From contig NZ_AKJS01000008.1 in the NCBI RefSeq assembly GCF_000282215.1, positions 1-50,536 of the forward strand: 50,536 nucleotides of DNA, in the 5' to 3' direction. A program made the position numbers and the translations under genes. Under the pieces are notes generated by a model that was not told where the DNA came from, searched no databases, and worked only from the letters and a program-made list of their open reading frames with translations. Shown piece by piece: positions 8,879-17,605 of this stretch. How positions within the stretch are numbered: position 1 is the stretch's first letter; each line of letters begins with the position of its first letter. This DNA is from Pseudomonas sp. GM21 (lineage in GTDB: Bacteria; Pseudomonadota; Gammaproteobacteria; Pseudomonadales; Pseudomonadaceae).

Positions 8879-9658
8879 TTGCTTATCGAGTCCCGTCGCC
8901 GCGCTTATTTGACCGCCATGCAGGTGGTCAACTGGCTGCCGCGCACCGAATTGCCCTTTGCCGCTCCCTCGCGCCCCGAGCTGCTGGAGACGCCTGAGCC
9001 GTTGGTCGTCGCGCCGATGGCCTCGGCTCCAGTGGCTCAGGCGCCCATGGAGCCTGTGGTCAAACCGGCCGAACGGGTGAAAATCGAGGTGCCGCGCCCA
9101 TCGTTGGCCAGCACGCGGACCAACGCCAAGGTCGAAGAAGAGACCGCGCCGGTCGTCGCCAAGGCTGTGCAAATACCGCCTCCGCGCTTCGCCCTGCAAT
9201 TGCTGCGCGCCGGTCGCTGCTTGCTGCTGGTGGAGTTACCCACAGGCGAAACGTTCCAGACCCGCGATCCCGCCTATCTGCTGCTCAAAGACATGCTGCG
9301 CGCGGCCGGTCTGCCGGACAGCCCGCAAATTGTCGGCGAACCGGTACGCTGGCCGCTGCTGGCTCGCGGCACCATGGATCAGGGCCCTGAAGCGGCGCGC
9401 GATTTTGTACAGGGTTTTCTCTCCGCTCGCATCGAAGACGCCCCGTGCGTCTGCGTGTGGCTGATCGGCCTGCCGGCGGTGCGTTTTGCCGGTGAGGCCA
9501 ATGCCGAATCATTTAACCGTGAACTCCAGGTCGAAGGCCTGGGCTCGGTCTGGGCCCTGCCGGGTCTGGAATTATTAATGGAAGAGCCACAGCGTAAGGC
9601 TGATGTCTGGCAAGCCATGCGTCGGCTGATGGCGCGCTGGAAAGAATCGAATGAGTGA
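8879..9658 (+). CDS. holD: DNA polymerase III psi subunit (HolD-like, pseudomonad type)
   Basis: Probable psi subunit of the replicase clamp loader, often labelled TonB-like because of a proline-rich stretch (about residues 25-90). Evidence: position directly before rimI, as holD is in E. coli, and an N-terminus RRRAYLTAMQVVNWLPR that resembles the chi-binding start of E. coli psi (a basic cluster, then aromatic/Trp). The C-terminal half (about 100-255) is a compact domain with LLLVELP and VCVWLIGLPAVRF. From memory, biochemical work identified the orthologue PA4679 as the cryptic psi of P. aeruginosa. The only upstream start that keeps the psi-like N-terminus is TTG at 8879; ATG 8918 would remove it. 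At 259 aa it is nearly twice the E. coli length. Overlaps rimI by 8 bases. Confidence 0.75.
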   Translation: MLIESRRRAYLTAMQVVNWLPRTELPFAAPSRPELLETPEPLVVAPMASAPVAQAPMEPVVKPAERVKIEVPRPSLASTRTNAKVEEETAPVVAKAVQIPPPRFALQLLRAGRCLLLVELPTGETFQTRDPAYLLLKDMLRAAGLPDSPQIVGEPVRWPLLARGTMDQGPEAARDFVQGFLSARIEDAPCVCVWLIGLPAVRFAGEANAESFNRELQVEGLGSVWALPGLELLMEEPQRKADVWQAMRRLMARWKESNE

Positions 9659-10103
9659 CGCTGTATCGTTCCGCCCAATGATCGAGGCGGACCTGGACGC
9701 TGTACTGAAAATCGAATACGCGGCATACAGCCATCCCTGGACCCGCGGGATATTTCTCGATGGGCTGGGCAAATACCAGATCTGGCTGATGTTCGAAGGT
9801 CAACAGCAGGTCGGCCACGGTGTGGTGCAGATCATTCTGGATGAGGCGCACCTGCTGAACATCACCGTGAAACCGGAAAATCAGGGCCGTGGCCTGGGTT
9901 TGACACTGCTGGAGCACTTGATGTCGATCGCCTACAAGGCTGAGGCGCGGGAGTGCTTTCTGGAAGTTCGCGACAGCAACCGCTCGGCGTTTCGGCTGTA
10001 TGAGCGGTACGGGTTTAACGAGATTGGCCGGCGCCGGGATTATTATCCTGCGGTGGGTGGGCGGGAAGATGCGGTGGTCATGGCCTGTACCCTCGTCGAC
10101 TGA
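9651..10103 (+). CDS. rimI: ribosomal protein bS18-alanine N-acetyltransferase RimI
   Basis: GNAT acetyltransferase of 150 aa that acetylates the N-terminal alanine of ribosomal protein S18. Seen: the acetyl-CoA loop QGRGLGLTLL (about residues 80-90), the preceding strand LLNITVKPENQ, and the typical C-terminal RLYERYGFNEIGRRRDYY. Translation is coupled to the psi gene through an 8-base overlap, an arrangement also found for holD-rimI in enterobacteria. Confidence 0.93.
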   Translation: MSDAVSFRPMIEADLDAVLKIEYAAYSHPWTRGIFLDGLGKYQIWLMFEGQQQVGHGVVQIILDEAHLLNITVKPENQGRGLGLTLLEHLMSIAYKAEARECFLEVRDSNRSAFRLYERYGFNEIGRRRDYYPAVGGREDAVVMACTLVD

Positions 10104-10115
10104 CTTTCCTTAAAA

Positions 10116-10205
10116 GCTTCGCGAGCAAGCCCGCTCCCACACTTGACCGAGTTCCATATCAAGAACGCGATTAAATGTGCGAGCGGGCTTGCTCGCGAAG
10201 GCGGC
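10116..10205. repeat. REPIN between rimI and the acidic-protein gene
   Basis: Inverted pair of REP units: CTTCGCGAGCAAGCCCGCTC at the left (10118-10137) and GAGCGGGCTTGCTCGCGAAG at the right (10181-10200). They are perfect reverse complements around a spacer of about 43 bp. It lies between convergent genes. Confidence 0.88.
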
Positions 10206-10222
10206 TTAACAGGCGCCACAGA

Positions 10223-10627
10223 TCAACGTTTCCCATCCATCGGATCCCGATTCGCCATTTCCGCTTCATCCAATCCATTCCCCCCGCCAATGTCATCTTC
10301 ATCGACAATGCTCAAATCCCAATCCGCCTGATCACCGTCACCCGCTTCATGAGCATCCCGCGACCCATCTTCATGGATCAAGGTTTCCGGGCTCATGTCA
10401 TCATCGGTAGACTCGTGATCATCGGTCGAGGCGCCCGTCATGCCCGCTTCACGCAAGCGCTCATGGGGCATCAGCCGCTCACGTTCGGTTTGCGGCAGCT
10501 CGTCACCGATTTTGCCGCTGGGCTCTTCTTCGTCAAAGTCCAGCTCATGCACCGAGCCCATGCGGTCTTCGTTATCATCGATCGGCTCGGGTTGCGTCGC
10601 ATCGAACGGTCGTCGTGATTCAGTCAT
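10223..10627 (-). CDS. conserved acidic protein of unknown function
   Basis: Unknown function. It encodes 134 aa with no membrane segment or signal peptide and an extreme excess of Asp and Glu (runs such as DDHESTDDDMSPE and DEDDIGGGN), probably largely disordered. The start is an ATG after GAGGAATTGCC, a good ribosome site. Homologues in fluorescent pseudomonads are sometimes labelled HPr-related phosphotransferase protein, but I see no HPr active-site histidine motif, so I do not adopt that name. It is convergent with rimI across a REPIN and divergent from the carbonic anhydrase gene. Confidence 0.7.
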   Translation of the reverse strand: MTESRRPFDATQPEPIDDNEDRMGSVHELDFDEEEPSGKIGDELPQTERERLMPHERLREAGMTGASTDDHESTDDDMSPETLIHEDGSRDAHEAGDGDQADWDLSIVDEDDIGGGNGLDEAEMANRDPMDGKR

Positions 10628-10768
10628 GGCAATTCCTCATACTGTGGGTCTTATTACGGTGGACCCACTGGGCTCCCGAGAATTCCACCGGCCATACTTG
10701 CATCAAGCGCGTGACCCCGACGGGCGGTTGTCTGTCAAACCAGCGCATCATTCTTGAGGCTTTACAGC

Positions 10769-11413
10769 ATGAACGAATTACAAGATCTGATTGATAACAA
10801 CGAACGCTGGGCCGAAGCGATCAAACAGGAAGATCCGGACTTCTTCTCCAAGCTGGCCCGTCAACAGACGCCGGAATATTTGTGGATCGGCTGCTCCGAC
10901 GCCCGCGTGCCGGCCAACGAGATCGTCGGCATGCTGCCCGGCGACCTGTTTGTCCACCGCAACGTGGCCAACGTGGTGCTGCACACCGACCTCAACTGCC
11001 TGTCGGTGATTCAGTACGCCGTTGACGTGCTCAAGGTCAAACACATCCTGGTCACCGGTCACTATGGCTGCGGCGGTGTACGCGCCTCGATGCAGGATCG
11101 CCAGCTGGGCCTGATCGACGGCTGGCTGCGCTCGATTCGCGATCTTTATTATGAAAAACGCGAAGAGCTGGCCAAGTTGCCGACCGAAGAAGAGCGGGTC
11201 GACCGTCTCTGCGAGCTGAATGTGATTCAGCAAGTAGCGAACGTCGGGCATACCAGCATTGTGCAAAACGCCTGGCATCGAGGGCAGAAACTGTCGATCC
11301 ACGGCTGCATTTACGGCATCAAGGACGGGCGCTGGAAAAGCCTGAATGCGACCATCAGCGGGTTTGAGCAATTGCCTGCGCAATACCGTTTGCGTCCGGT
11401 CGAGAAGTTGTAA
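10769..11413 (+). CDS. can: beta-class carbonic anhydrase
   Basis: Interconverts CO2 and bicarbonate; needed for growth at low CO2 and for carboxylation reactions. Seen: zinc ligands Cys42, Asp44, His98 and Cys101 with Arg46, in the motifs CSDARVP and GHYGCGG, at the same numbering as E. coli Can. Length is 214 aa, normal for the family. ATG 10769 has GAGG nine bases upstream; a TTG five codons earlier is also in frame but would sit on top of that ribosome site. Confidence 0.95.
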   Translation: MNELQDLIDNNERWAEAIKQEDPDFFSKLARQQTPEYLWIGCSDARVPANEIVGMLPGDLFVHRNVANVVLHTDLNCLSVIQYAVDVLKVKHILVTGHYGCGGVRASMQDRQLGLIDGWLRSIRDLYYEKREELAKLPTEEERVDRLCELNVIQQVANVGHTSIVQNAWHRGQKLSIHGCIYGIKDGRWKSLNATISGFEQLPAQYRLRPVEKL

Positions 11414-11433
11414 AGGTTCTTAACTCGGGACTG

Positions 11434-11469
11434 CGCCGACGTCAGTGAAATAACAGCTGAGCGTCGGCG
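11434..11469 (+). terminator. hairpin after can, probable terminator
   Basis: CGCCGACG at 11434-11441 pairs with CGTCGGCG at 11462-11469, extended by TCAG/CTGA with one bulge. Only a weak T-rich tail follows, so termination strength is uncertain. Confidence 0.5.
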
Positions 11470-11498
11470 TTGGGTGTTTCTTCGAAACCAGTGAAGCG

Positions 11499-11819
11499 TT
11501 ACAACAATTTCAACGCCAGATGAGTACCAGCACGCAAGTACTCGACCTGTGCAAATACGGCATCCTTGACGATGGCCTCTCCGGTATCAGTCAGTTTGGC
11601 TTTTTTTGCATCAATGATGGCGGTTTGCGTTAATTGCATCACTACATCCATCGCTTTTTGAAGGGCGGTCAGATTGTTGTGCAGTCCGAACTCGCGGACG
11701 ACTGCGTCCATACGGCGGTCGGCGTCATCACGCAGTTTTTTGTATTCAACGACTGAAACCCTACCGTCCTGGTAAATTTCATTAATCATATCTTCCAGCG
11801 TTTTCGATATTAAAGACAT
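11499..11819 (-). CDS. small hypothetical protein
   Basis: Unrecognised 106-aa protein, predicted all-helical and soluble (MSLISKTLEDMINEIYQDG...), with no Cys, no signal peptide and no known motif. ATG 11819 is preferred because AAGGA sits nine bases upstream; an in-frame ATG at 11831 lies too close to that site. The gene and its upstream region are more A/T-rich than the neighbours, which suggests acquisition. It lies between can (convergent) and about 175 bp of non-coding DNA before the atoE terminator. Confidence 0.6.
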   Translation of the reverse strand: MSLISKTLEDMINEIYQDGRVSVVEYKKLRDDADRRMDAVVREFGLHNNLTALQKAMDVVMQLTQTAIIDAKKAKLTDTGEAIVKDAVFAQVEYLRAGTHLALKLL

Positions 11820-11995
11820 GTGCTTGTTCATCCTTGGTCAGTGCAGTTTTTTACTTTAATAAGCTTCGAGCTGTCGGAGTTTACTCAGCGATTTACTGTT
11901 TGGAGATAGGATCTGACCGAGTTTCATGTCAGGCGCAATCGAGCCTATACGTAGGAAAAATCCTGGCATTTACTTGGCGCTCAAGCAGGGTAAAT

Positions 11996-12022
11996 GATTG
12001 CACCTGCCCCGCAGGTGCAATC
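11996..12022 (-). terminator. terminator downstream of the atoE-type gene
   Basis: Perfect 11-bp stem GATTGCACCTG / CAGGTGCAATC with a five-base loop, just after the stop of the minus-strand transporter. On the minus strand it is followed by ATTTACC, a short T stretch. Confidence 0.7.
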
Positions 12023-12031
12023 TTTGATGTG

Positions 12032-13450
12032 TTAAGGCATCACCGGCGGCGTATACGTCAACGTCGTCCCCAGCGCCCACAGTAGAAACAGCACCAGCGG
12101 CGTGTGCACCAGCAATTGCACGAACGAGAATCCGATCAAATCCCGTGCCTTCAGCCCGAGCACGCCCAGCAGCGGCAGCATGTAGAAGGGGTTGATCAGG
12201 TTCGGCAGGGCTTCGGCCGCGTTGTAGATCTGTACGGCCCAGCCCAGGTGGTAGTTCAGATCGGTGGCCACTTGCATGACGTACGGCGCTTCGATGATCC
12301 ACTTGCCGCCGCCGGACGGGATGAAGAAGCCGAGAATCGCCGAGTACACGCCCATTAGCACCGCGTAGGTGTCGTGGGACGCGATGCTGACGAAGAACGT
12401 CGAGATGTGGTGCGCCAGGGTCTGGGCGTCAGTGCCTTTGACCGTGGTCATCAAGGCGGCGATCGAGCCGTACAACGGGAACTGAATCAGCACGCCGGTG
12501 GTGGTTGGCACAGCCCTGGACACGGCGTCGAGGAAGCTGCGCGGACGCCAGTGCAGCAGCGCGCCGAGCATCAAGAACAGGAAGTTATAGGTGTTCAGCC
12601 CGGAGATGGCACTGAGCAACGGTTTGGTCGAAAACTCGTGGAACAGCCAGCCAGCCGCCAGCAGCACCAGCAAAAGGGTCAACAGCGGACTGTATTCCAG
12701 CCATTCGCCGGGGCGAGTGCGTGGTTGCAGTGGCGGCAGGTTGAAACTCGGGTCGACGCCGCAGGCTTTGGCGTCTCGGGCCGTGTTGGGGCCCGGCGCG
12801 GTGGCGTAGGCAACGATCAGCGAGACCACGATCAGCGCCAGCAGCATGACACCGGACTGCCACAAAAAGATCGTTTGGGTGAAGGGAATGACTCCGGTGA
12901 TCGCCAGGATCGACGGCGGCAGGCTGGCCGGGTTGGCCTGCAGTTGTGCAGCGGACGACGACAGGCCCAAGGCCCACACCGCGCCAAGACCCAGATAGAC
13001 GGCCGCACCGGCGGCTCGGTAATCCATTTTCAGATCGGTACGGCGGGCGAGGGCACGAACCAGCAAGCCGCCAAACACCAGCGACAAGCCCCAGTTCAGC
13101 AGCGAAGCGACCATGGAAATCAACGCCACCCAGGCCACGGCCGAGCGGCCGTTTTTCGGAAGGCGTGCCAGACGGTCGATCAGTTTCACCGCTGGCGGCG
13201 AGCTGGCGACCACATAACCGCCAATCACCACGAACGCCATCTGCATGGTGAACGGAATCAGGCTCCAGAACCCGTCACCGAACGCCATGGCGGCATCAGT
13301 CGGTTTGGCGCCCATGAACAGGGTGGCCACGGCAACGATAATCACCGCCAGCGCGGCAAACACCCAGGAGTCGGGGAACCAGCGTTCGGCAAAATTTGAA
13401 CAGCGCAGGGCAAAACGGGCGGAGCGGGTATCTTCGATATCAGCAGCCAC
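12032..13450 (-). CDS. atoE: short-chain fatty acid transporter, AtoE family
   Basis: Inner-membrane transporter of 472 aa with about 12 hydrophobic segments. The opening WFPDSWVFAALAVIIVAVAT and the internal FFIPSGGGKWIIEAPYVM, with a Gly/Ser-rich re-entrant look, fit the AtoE/TIGR00366 short-chain fatty acid (acetoacetate/butyrate) uptake family. The start is GTG 13450, preceded by GAGG seven bases upstream. It stands alone, with its own terminator and divergent from an MFS gene; no acetoacetate catabolic genes (atoDAB) adjoin it, so the exact substrate is inferred from family only. Confidence 0.82.
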   Translation of the reverse strand: MAADIEDTRSARFALRCSNFAERWFPDSWVFAALAVIIVAVATLFMGAKPTDAAMAFGDGFWSLIPFTMQMAFVVIGGYVVASSPPAVKLIDRLARLPKNGRSAVAWVALISMVASLLNWGLSLVFGGLLVRALARRTDLKMDYRAAGAAVYLGLGAVWALGLSSSAAQLQANPASLPPSILAITGVIPFTQTIFLWQSGVMLLALIVVSLIVAYATAPGPNTARDAKACGVDPSFNLPPLQPRTRPGEWLEYSPLLTLLLVLLAAGWLFHEFSTKPLLSAISGLNTYNFLFLMLGALLHWRPRSFLDAVSRAVPTTTGVLIQFPLYGSIAALMTTVKGTDAQTLAHHISTFFVSIASHDTYAVLMGVYSAILGFFIPSGGGKWIIEAPYVMQVATDLNYHLGWAVQIYNAAEALPNLINPFYMLPLLGVLGLKARDLIGFSFVQLLVHTPLVLFLLWALGTTLTYTPPVMP

Positions 13451-13651
13451 GGGCGTACCTCGAATTTTTATGTTTATGGTGGTCTTCGGGCCGTAATGGC
13501 CGGTCTAGACAGATGCCAACAGTAAATCAACCGATCCTGCTGTGTGACAAAGTTTTACCAAAACGGGACTATGGTCTAACGGCTTGTCCGTGGACGCGTT
13601 TGCGTAGACCATGGGCGCCTTGGTTTTTTACCGGCTGCAGAGTTCTTTTTC

Positions 13652-14965
13652 ATGACTGCCAACACCCCCTCGCGCCCGACGCCTTTTACCCGCTCGGACT
13701 ACAAGACCCTCGGCCTTGCAGCCCTTGGTGGCGCGCTGGAAATCTATGACTTCATCATTTTCGTTTTTTTCGCCCTGACCCTCAGTCAACTGTTCTTCCC
13801 GCCGGAAATGCCTGAGTGGCTGCGCTTGCTGCAAAGTTTCGGAATCTTTGTCACCGGTTATCTGGCGCGTCCATTGGGCGGAATTCTGATGGCGCATTTC
13901 GCCGATCGGCTGGGGCGCAAGAAAGTCTTCAGCCTGAGTATCCTGATGATGGCGCTGCCGTGCCTGCTGATCGGCATCATGCCGACCTACGCGCAAATCG
14001 GCTATTGGGCACCACTGCTGCTGTTGGTGTTACGTGTCCTGCAAGGCGCGGCGGTGGGCGGGGAAGTGCCGAGTGCCTGGGTATTTGTCGCCGAGCACGC
14101 GCCAACCGGGCATCGCGGATATGCCCTCGGTTTCCTGCAAGCCGGATTGACGTTCGGTTACTTGATCGGCGCCCTGACAGCGACCTTTCTCGCACAGGCA
14201 TTCACCCCGACGGAAATCCTCGATTTCGCCTGGCGTTACCCGTTCCTGCTGGGCGGTGTGTTCGGGGTGATCGGCGTCTGGCTGCGCCGCTGGCTCAGTG
14301 AAACCCCGGTGTTCATGGCCATGCAAGCCCAGCGCGATGCCGCTGTCGAACTGCCGCTGCGCACGGTCTTGCGTGAGCATCGTCTGGCGATGTTGCCGGC
14401 GATGATCCTCACCTGTGTGCTGACCTCGGCCGTGGTGGTGTTCGTTGTCATCACCCCGACCATGATGCAGAAAAGCTTCGGCATGACCGCCAGCCATACC
14501 TTCGCTCTGAGCGCGTTGGGCATTGTTTTCCTGAACCTCGGCTGCGTGCTCGCCGGGTTGCTGGTCGATCGCATCGGCGCCTGGCGCACGGTCATGCTCT
14601 ATAGCCTGCTGCTCCCGCTGGGCATTGGCGTGCTGTACGGCTGCCTGATCAGTGGCGGCAACTGGACAGGCCTGGCGTATGCGATTGCAGGCCTGAGCTG
14701 CGGGGTAGTCGGCGCGGTGCCGTCGGTGATGATCAGCCTGTTCCCGGCGCGGGTTCGTGTCTCGGGGATTTCCTTCACCTACAACATTGCCTACGCGGCG
14801 TGGGCGAGCATCACACCGTTGCTGCTGATTGGTCTGATGCCGTGGAGCCCGTGGATCTGCGTGATCTTCTGTGCCGTGATGGGGGCGGTGGGCGTAGGCA
14901 GCGCGGCGTATTTTGGTACGCGCATGCCCAAGGTCGGTCATTGCGCGGCGGCTGGCGCGATGTAA
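13652..14965 (+). CDS. MFS transporter, metabolite:H+ symporter type
   Basis: Twelve-helix major facilitator of 437 aa. The loop 2-3 signature is seen as FADRLGRKKVFSLSI (about residues 87-101), and a helix-5 region GGEVPSAWVFVAEHAP resembles the sugar porter/MHS (ProP, KgtP, CitA-like) branch. This branch imports organic acids or compatible solutes with protons; the substrate cannot be read from the sequence. Divergent from the atoE-type gene across a 201-bp region that must hold both promoters. Confidence 0.82.
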   Translation: MTANTPSRPTPFTRSDYKTLGLAALGGALEIYDFIIFVFFALTLSQLFFPPEMPEWLRLLQSFGIFVTGYLARPLGGILMAHFADRLGRKKVFSLSILMMALPCLLIGIMPTYAQIGYWAPLLLLVLRVLQGAAVGGEVPSAWVFVAEHAPTGHRGYALGFLQAGLTFGYLIGALTATFLAQAFTPTEILDFAWRYPFLLGGVFGVIGVWLRRWLSETPVFMAMQAQRDAAVELPLRTVLREHRLAMLPAMILTCVLTSAVVVFVVITPTMMQKSFGMTASHTFALSALGIVFLNLGCVLAGLLVDRIGAWRTVMLYSLLLPLGIGVLYGCLISGGNWTGLAYAIAGLSCGVVGAVPSVMISLFPARVRVSGISFTYNIAYAAWASITPLLLIGLMPWSPWICVIFCAVMGAVGVGSAAYFGTRMPKVGHCAAAGAM

Positions 14966-15087
14966 TTGCAGGTGTTCACGGCGCAACTATTTTTGTAGGA
15001 CAACCCTGAAGCACTCTTCAGAAAATATCCGTACCGCCGATGGCTAGGCAGCAGGCCGCTTTCCCTCCCAGTCCATCGGTGCTTCCC

Positions 15088-16404
15088 ATGTTCAATAAAC
15101 GCTTGAAGCAGGAGCTCTCGGCTCTTCGCGAAGAACTCTCCAGCCTTCAGCAAGTGAAGGACAGCCTGGAAAGCGAGATGCTGGTCCTGACACTTGATCC
15201 CGATGGGCGGATTCAATCGGCCAATCAGAATTTCATCGCAGAGATGTTCTACAAGAGCAACGATCTGGTCGGTCGTCACATCGACGACATTGTTCCCGCC
15301 CATGTGAAATCAGACGAATTTCACCGCCGCTTCAAAAACGCGCTGACCCGTGGCGAGCATTTCGCCGGTGCCGTGCGTTTGCTGCGGGGCAATGGCCAGG
15401 AAGCGTGGTTGCGCTCGATTTCGCAGCCAGTGCGCTCGGCGGATGGCCGGATCAAACATTTCTCGATTTATTCCAGTGACCTGACGCGCACCATCGAAGC
15501 GTCTCGTGAGCACGAGAACCTGATCGGCGCGCTGGTGCGCTCGACGGCGGTGATCGAGTTTGACCTCAATGGCAACGTGCTGACGGCCAACGATCGCTTC
15601 CTCGGCGGCATGGGATACAGCCTCGCGCAGATCAAGGGCAAACATCACCGCACGTTCTGTGAGCCGCAGGAGTACAACAGCGCCGAGTATCAGAACTTCT
15701 GGCGAAGCCTGAACGCGGGTGAGTTTGTCGCCGGCCGTTTCAAGCGTTTCGACAGCCATGGTCGTATGGTCTGGCTGGAAGCGTCCTACAACCCGGTGGT
15801 CGATGCCAACAACAAGCTCTACAAAGTGGTGAAGTTCGCCACGGTGATTACTGATCAGGTCAGTCAGGAAAACGCCGTTGCCGAAGCCGCCAACATTGCC
15901 TACAGCACCTCTCAGCAAACCGACCAAAGTGCCCAGCGCGGTACGGCCGTGGTGACTCAGGCAGTGGACGTCATGCGTGACCTGGCCAGGCACATGCAAA
16001 CCGCTGGCGATGGAATCGAAGCGTTGAATGAGCAATCGCTGGTCATTGGCACTATCGTCAAAACCATCAGCGGCATCGCTGAGCAGACCAATCTGCTGGC
16101 GCTCAACGCGGCGATTGAGGCGGCTCGGGCTGGCGAACAGGGCAGAGGGTTTGCCGTGGTCGCGGATGAGGTTCGGCAGCTGGCATCTCGTACCAGCCAG
16201 GCCACCGATGAAATTGTCGGTGTCGTGCGTCAGAACCAGGAAATGGCGCGCAATGCCGTGGCCCTGATGACCGACGGTAAGCTTCAGGCGGAACAAGGCC
16301 TGGCGCTGGCGGCGGAAGCGGGCACGGTGATCGTCGAGATTCAGGACGGTGCGCAGAAAGTGGTGAACGCGGTCGGGCAGTTTGCCAATCAGCTGGCGAC
16401 TTGA
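15088..16404 (+). CDS. bdlA: BdlA-like two-PAS soluble chemotaxis transducer
   Basis: Cytoplasmic methyl-accepting-type transducer without membrane helices. Seen: a short N-terminal coiled coil (1-30), PAS domain 1 (about 30-125), PAS domain 2 (about 145-250, with [15 protein letters not shown] and [15 protein letters not shown]), then a short MCP signalling domain with [18 protein letters not shown] and [15 protein letters not shown]. The same architecture, and as I recall closely similar sequence, occurs in P. aeruginosa BdlA, which controls biofilm dispersal through c-di-GMP. PAS 2 lacks the LOV cysteine motif, so it is not a blue-light sensor; haem or FAD binding is possible. ATG 15088 gives 438 aa; an ATG at 15040 would add 16 residues. 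Neither has a clear ribosome site. Confidence 0.82.
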   Translation: MFNKRLKQELSALREELSSLQQVKDSLESEMLVLTLDPDGRIQSANQNFIAEMFYKSNDLVGRHIDDIVPAHVKSDEFHRRFKNALTRGEHFAGAVRLLRGNGQEAWLRSISQPVRSADGRIKHFSIYSSDLTRTIEASREHENLIGALVRSTAVIEFDLNGNVLTANDRFLGGMGYSLAQIKGKHHRTFCEPQEYNSAEYQNFWRSLNAGEFVAGRFKRFDSHGRMVWLEASYNPVVDANNKLYKVVKFATVITDQVSQENAVAEAANIAYSTSQQTDQSAQRGTAVVTQAVDVMRDLARHMQTAGDGIEALNEQSLVIGTIVKTISGIAEQTNLLALNAAIEAARAGEQGRGFAVVADEVRQLASRTSQATDEIVGVVRQNQEMARNAVALMTDGKLQAEQGLALAAEAGTVIVEIQDGAQKVVNAVGQFANQLAT

Positions 16405-16461
16405 AACCTGCCGTCGCGGTGGAAATCGCTACAATCGGCTCTTTTCCCAGGAGCAGATAAC

Positions 16462-17058
16462 ATGAACGATTCCCACCGTCGGCCGGTTCCTTTGTCCAAG
16501 GCGTACCGTCTGCTCAATCACGGCCCGACGGTACTGGTCAGCGCAGCCCATGATGGCCAGCGCAATATCATGGCCGCCGCCTGGGCCATGCCGCTGGATT
16601 TCGAACCGCCGAAAATTGCCGTGGTGCTGGACAAGTCCACCTGGACCCGGCAACTGCTGGAAGCCTCGGGAACGTTCGTGCTGAATGTCCCCTGCGCAGC
16701 GCAGGCCGATATCACCCAGACGGTTGGCTCGACATCAGGTTTGGAATTGACCCGGTGCCAAGGTCAGGACAAGTTCCAGGCCTATGGTTTGCAAACCTTC
16801 AGTGGCGAGCTGATTGATGCCCCAATGCTCGAAGGCTGTGTGGCGTGGCTGGAATGTCGACTGCTGCCAGAGCCCACTAATCATCAGCAATACGACCTGT
16901 TCCTGGCCGAGGTCATTGCCGCGCAGGCGGATGAGCGCGTTTTCAGCGAGGGCCGTTGGCACTTCGAAGGGCAGGATGCATTACGCACCTTGCACCATGT
17001 GGCGGGCGGGCATTTCCTGAAGATTGGCGACCCGGTGGACGGTAAGACCCTGCCGTAA
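16462..17058 (+). CDS. flavin reductase-like domain protein
   Basis: 198-aa member of the flavin reductase-like (DIM6/NTAB) family, which binds FMN and reduces flavin or serves as the oxidoreductase partner of monooxygenases. The core fold is visible: PTVLVSAAHDGQRNIMAAAW at the start, KIAVVLDKSTWTRQLLEASG and TFVLNVPC. The start follows CAGGAGCAGATAAC, a strong ribosome site. It stands alone, 57 bp after the BdlA-like gene. The physiological partner is unknown. Confidence 0.8.
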   Translation: MNDSHRRPVPLSKAYRLLNHGPTVLVSAAHDGQRNIMAAAWAMPLDFEPPKIAVVLDKSTWTRQLLEASGTFVLNVPCAAQADITQTVGSTSGLELTRCQGQDKFQAYGLQTFSGELIDAPMLEGCVAWLECRLLPEPTNHQQYDLFLAEVIAAQADERVFSEGRWHFEGQDALRTLHHVAGGHFLKIGDPVDGKTLP

Positions 17059-17080
17059 ATCAGCCACCAGGCCTGCGTCC

Positions 17081-17605
17081 TCACAAGCGAATGTGATTTT
17101 TCGGATGGCTGCGGGTCGGGCGCGTCATCAGAAAGTCATGCAGCAACGATACCGATGCCGAGAACACCAGGGTCATGAAGCAGAGCATGAGCGTGGTCAG
17201 CCAGTGGTTGAGTGAGATCGGTACGTCCTCAATGAAGGGGGCAATCATCAGGAAACCGACGATCGCCCCAAGGCCGGTACGCAGCAGGGTCAGGAAACTC
17301 GTCCCGACTTCCGCCGTGACCTTGTAGATCACCTCGAACCGTTCGCGCATGCGGTCGCTTTTCAGTCGGTGGATTTTCTTGTGAATGCACACCGCAATGT
17401 AGATCGTCAGCAGACAAAAGCCGTGGCTGACGATGGGCGCGCTGGCCATTAATGACTGGAGAATGGCTTGCAGTTCGGCCTGGCTCGTCGAGTGGATCAG
17501 TAGAGGGATGGCGCCAAGAATGAAGCCCACGATCAGTTCGGTTTTAAAGCGCTTGAGAAACGCACCAGACTCATTGCGCGAATTGCTCTTCCAACGGTTG
17601 CTCAT
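17081..17605 (-). CDS. hypothetical four-helix inner-membrane protein
   Basis: Not recognised. 174 aa with four hydrophobic segments (about 23-42, 57-78, 105-125 and 135-160) joined by short loops, a basic N-terminus (KSNSRNESGAFLKRFK) and a basic C-terminal tail, which together suggest cytoplasmic termini. ATG 17605 is used; the frame also has a TTG one codon earlier. It is convergent with the flavin reductase gene at only 22 bp. Confidence 0.6.
   Translation of the reverse strand: MSNRWKSNSRNESGAFLKRFKTELIVGFILGAIPLLIHSTSQAELQAILQSLMASAPIVSHGFCLLTIYIAVCIHKKIHRLKSDRMRERFEVIYKVTAEVGTSFLTLLRTGLGAIVGFLMIAPFIEDVPISLNHWLTTLMLCFMTLVFSASVSLLHDFLMTRPTRSHPKNHIRL

Noticed and set aside
12374..13399. 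Open frame of 341 codons antisense to the atoE-type transporter
   Set aside because: Gln/Gly/Arg/His-rich shadow of a membrane protein gene.
15040..15087. Longer start for the BdlA-like protein
   Set aside because: The extra 16 residues ([11 protein letters not shown]) look non-coding and the known family members begin near the coiled coil; kept only as an alternative.
15088..16404. LOV blue-light photoreceptor for the LitR-like regulator
   Set aside because: The PAS domains lack the conserved NCRFLQ-type cysteine motif of LOV proteins.
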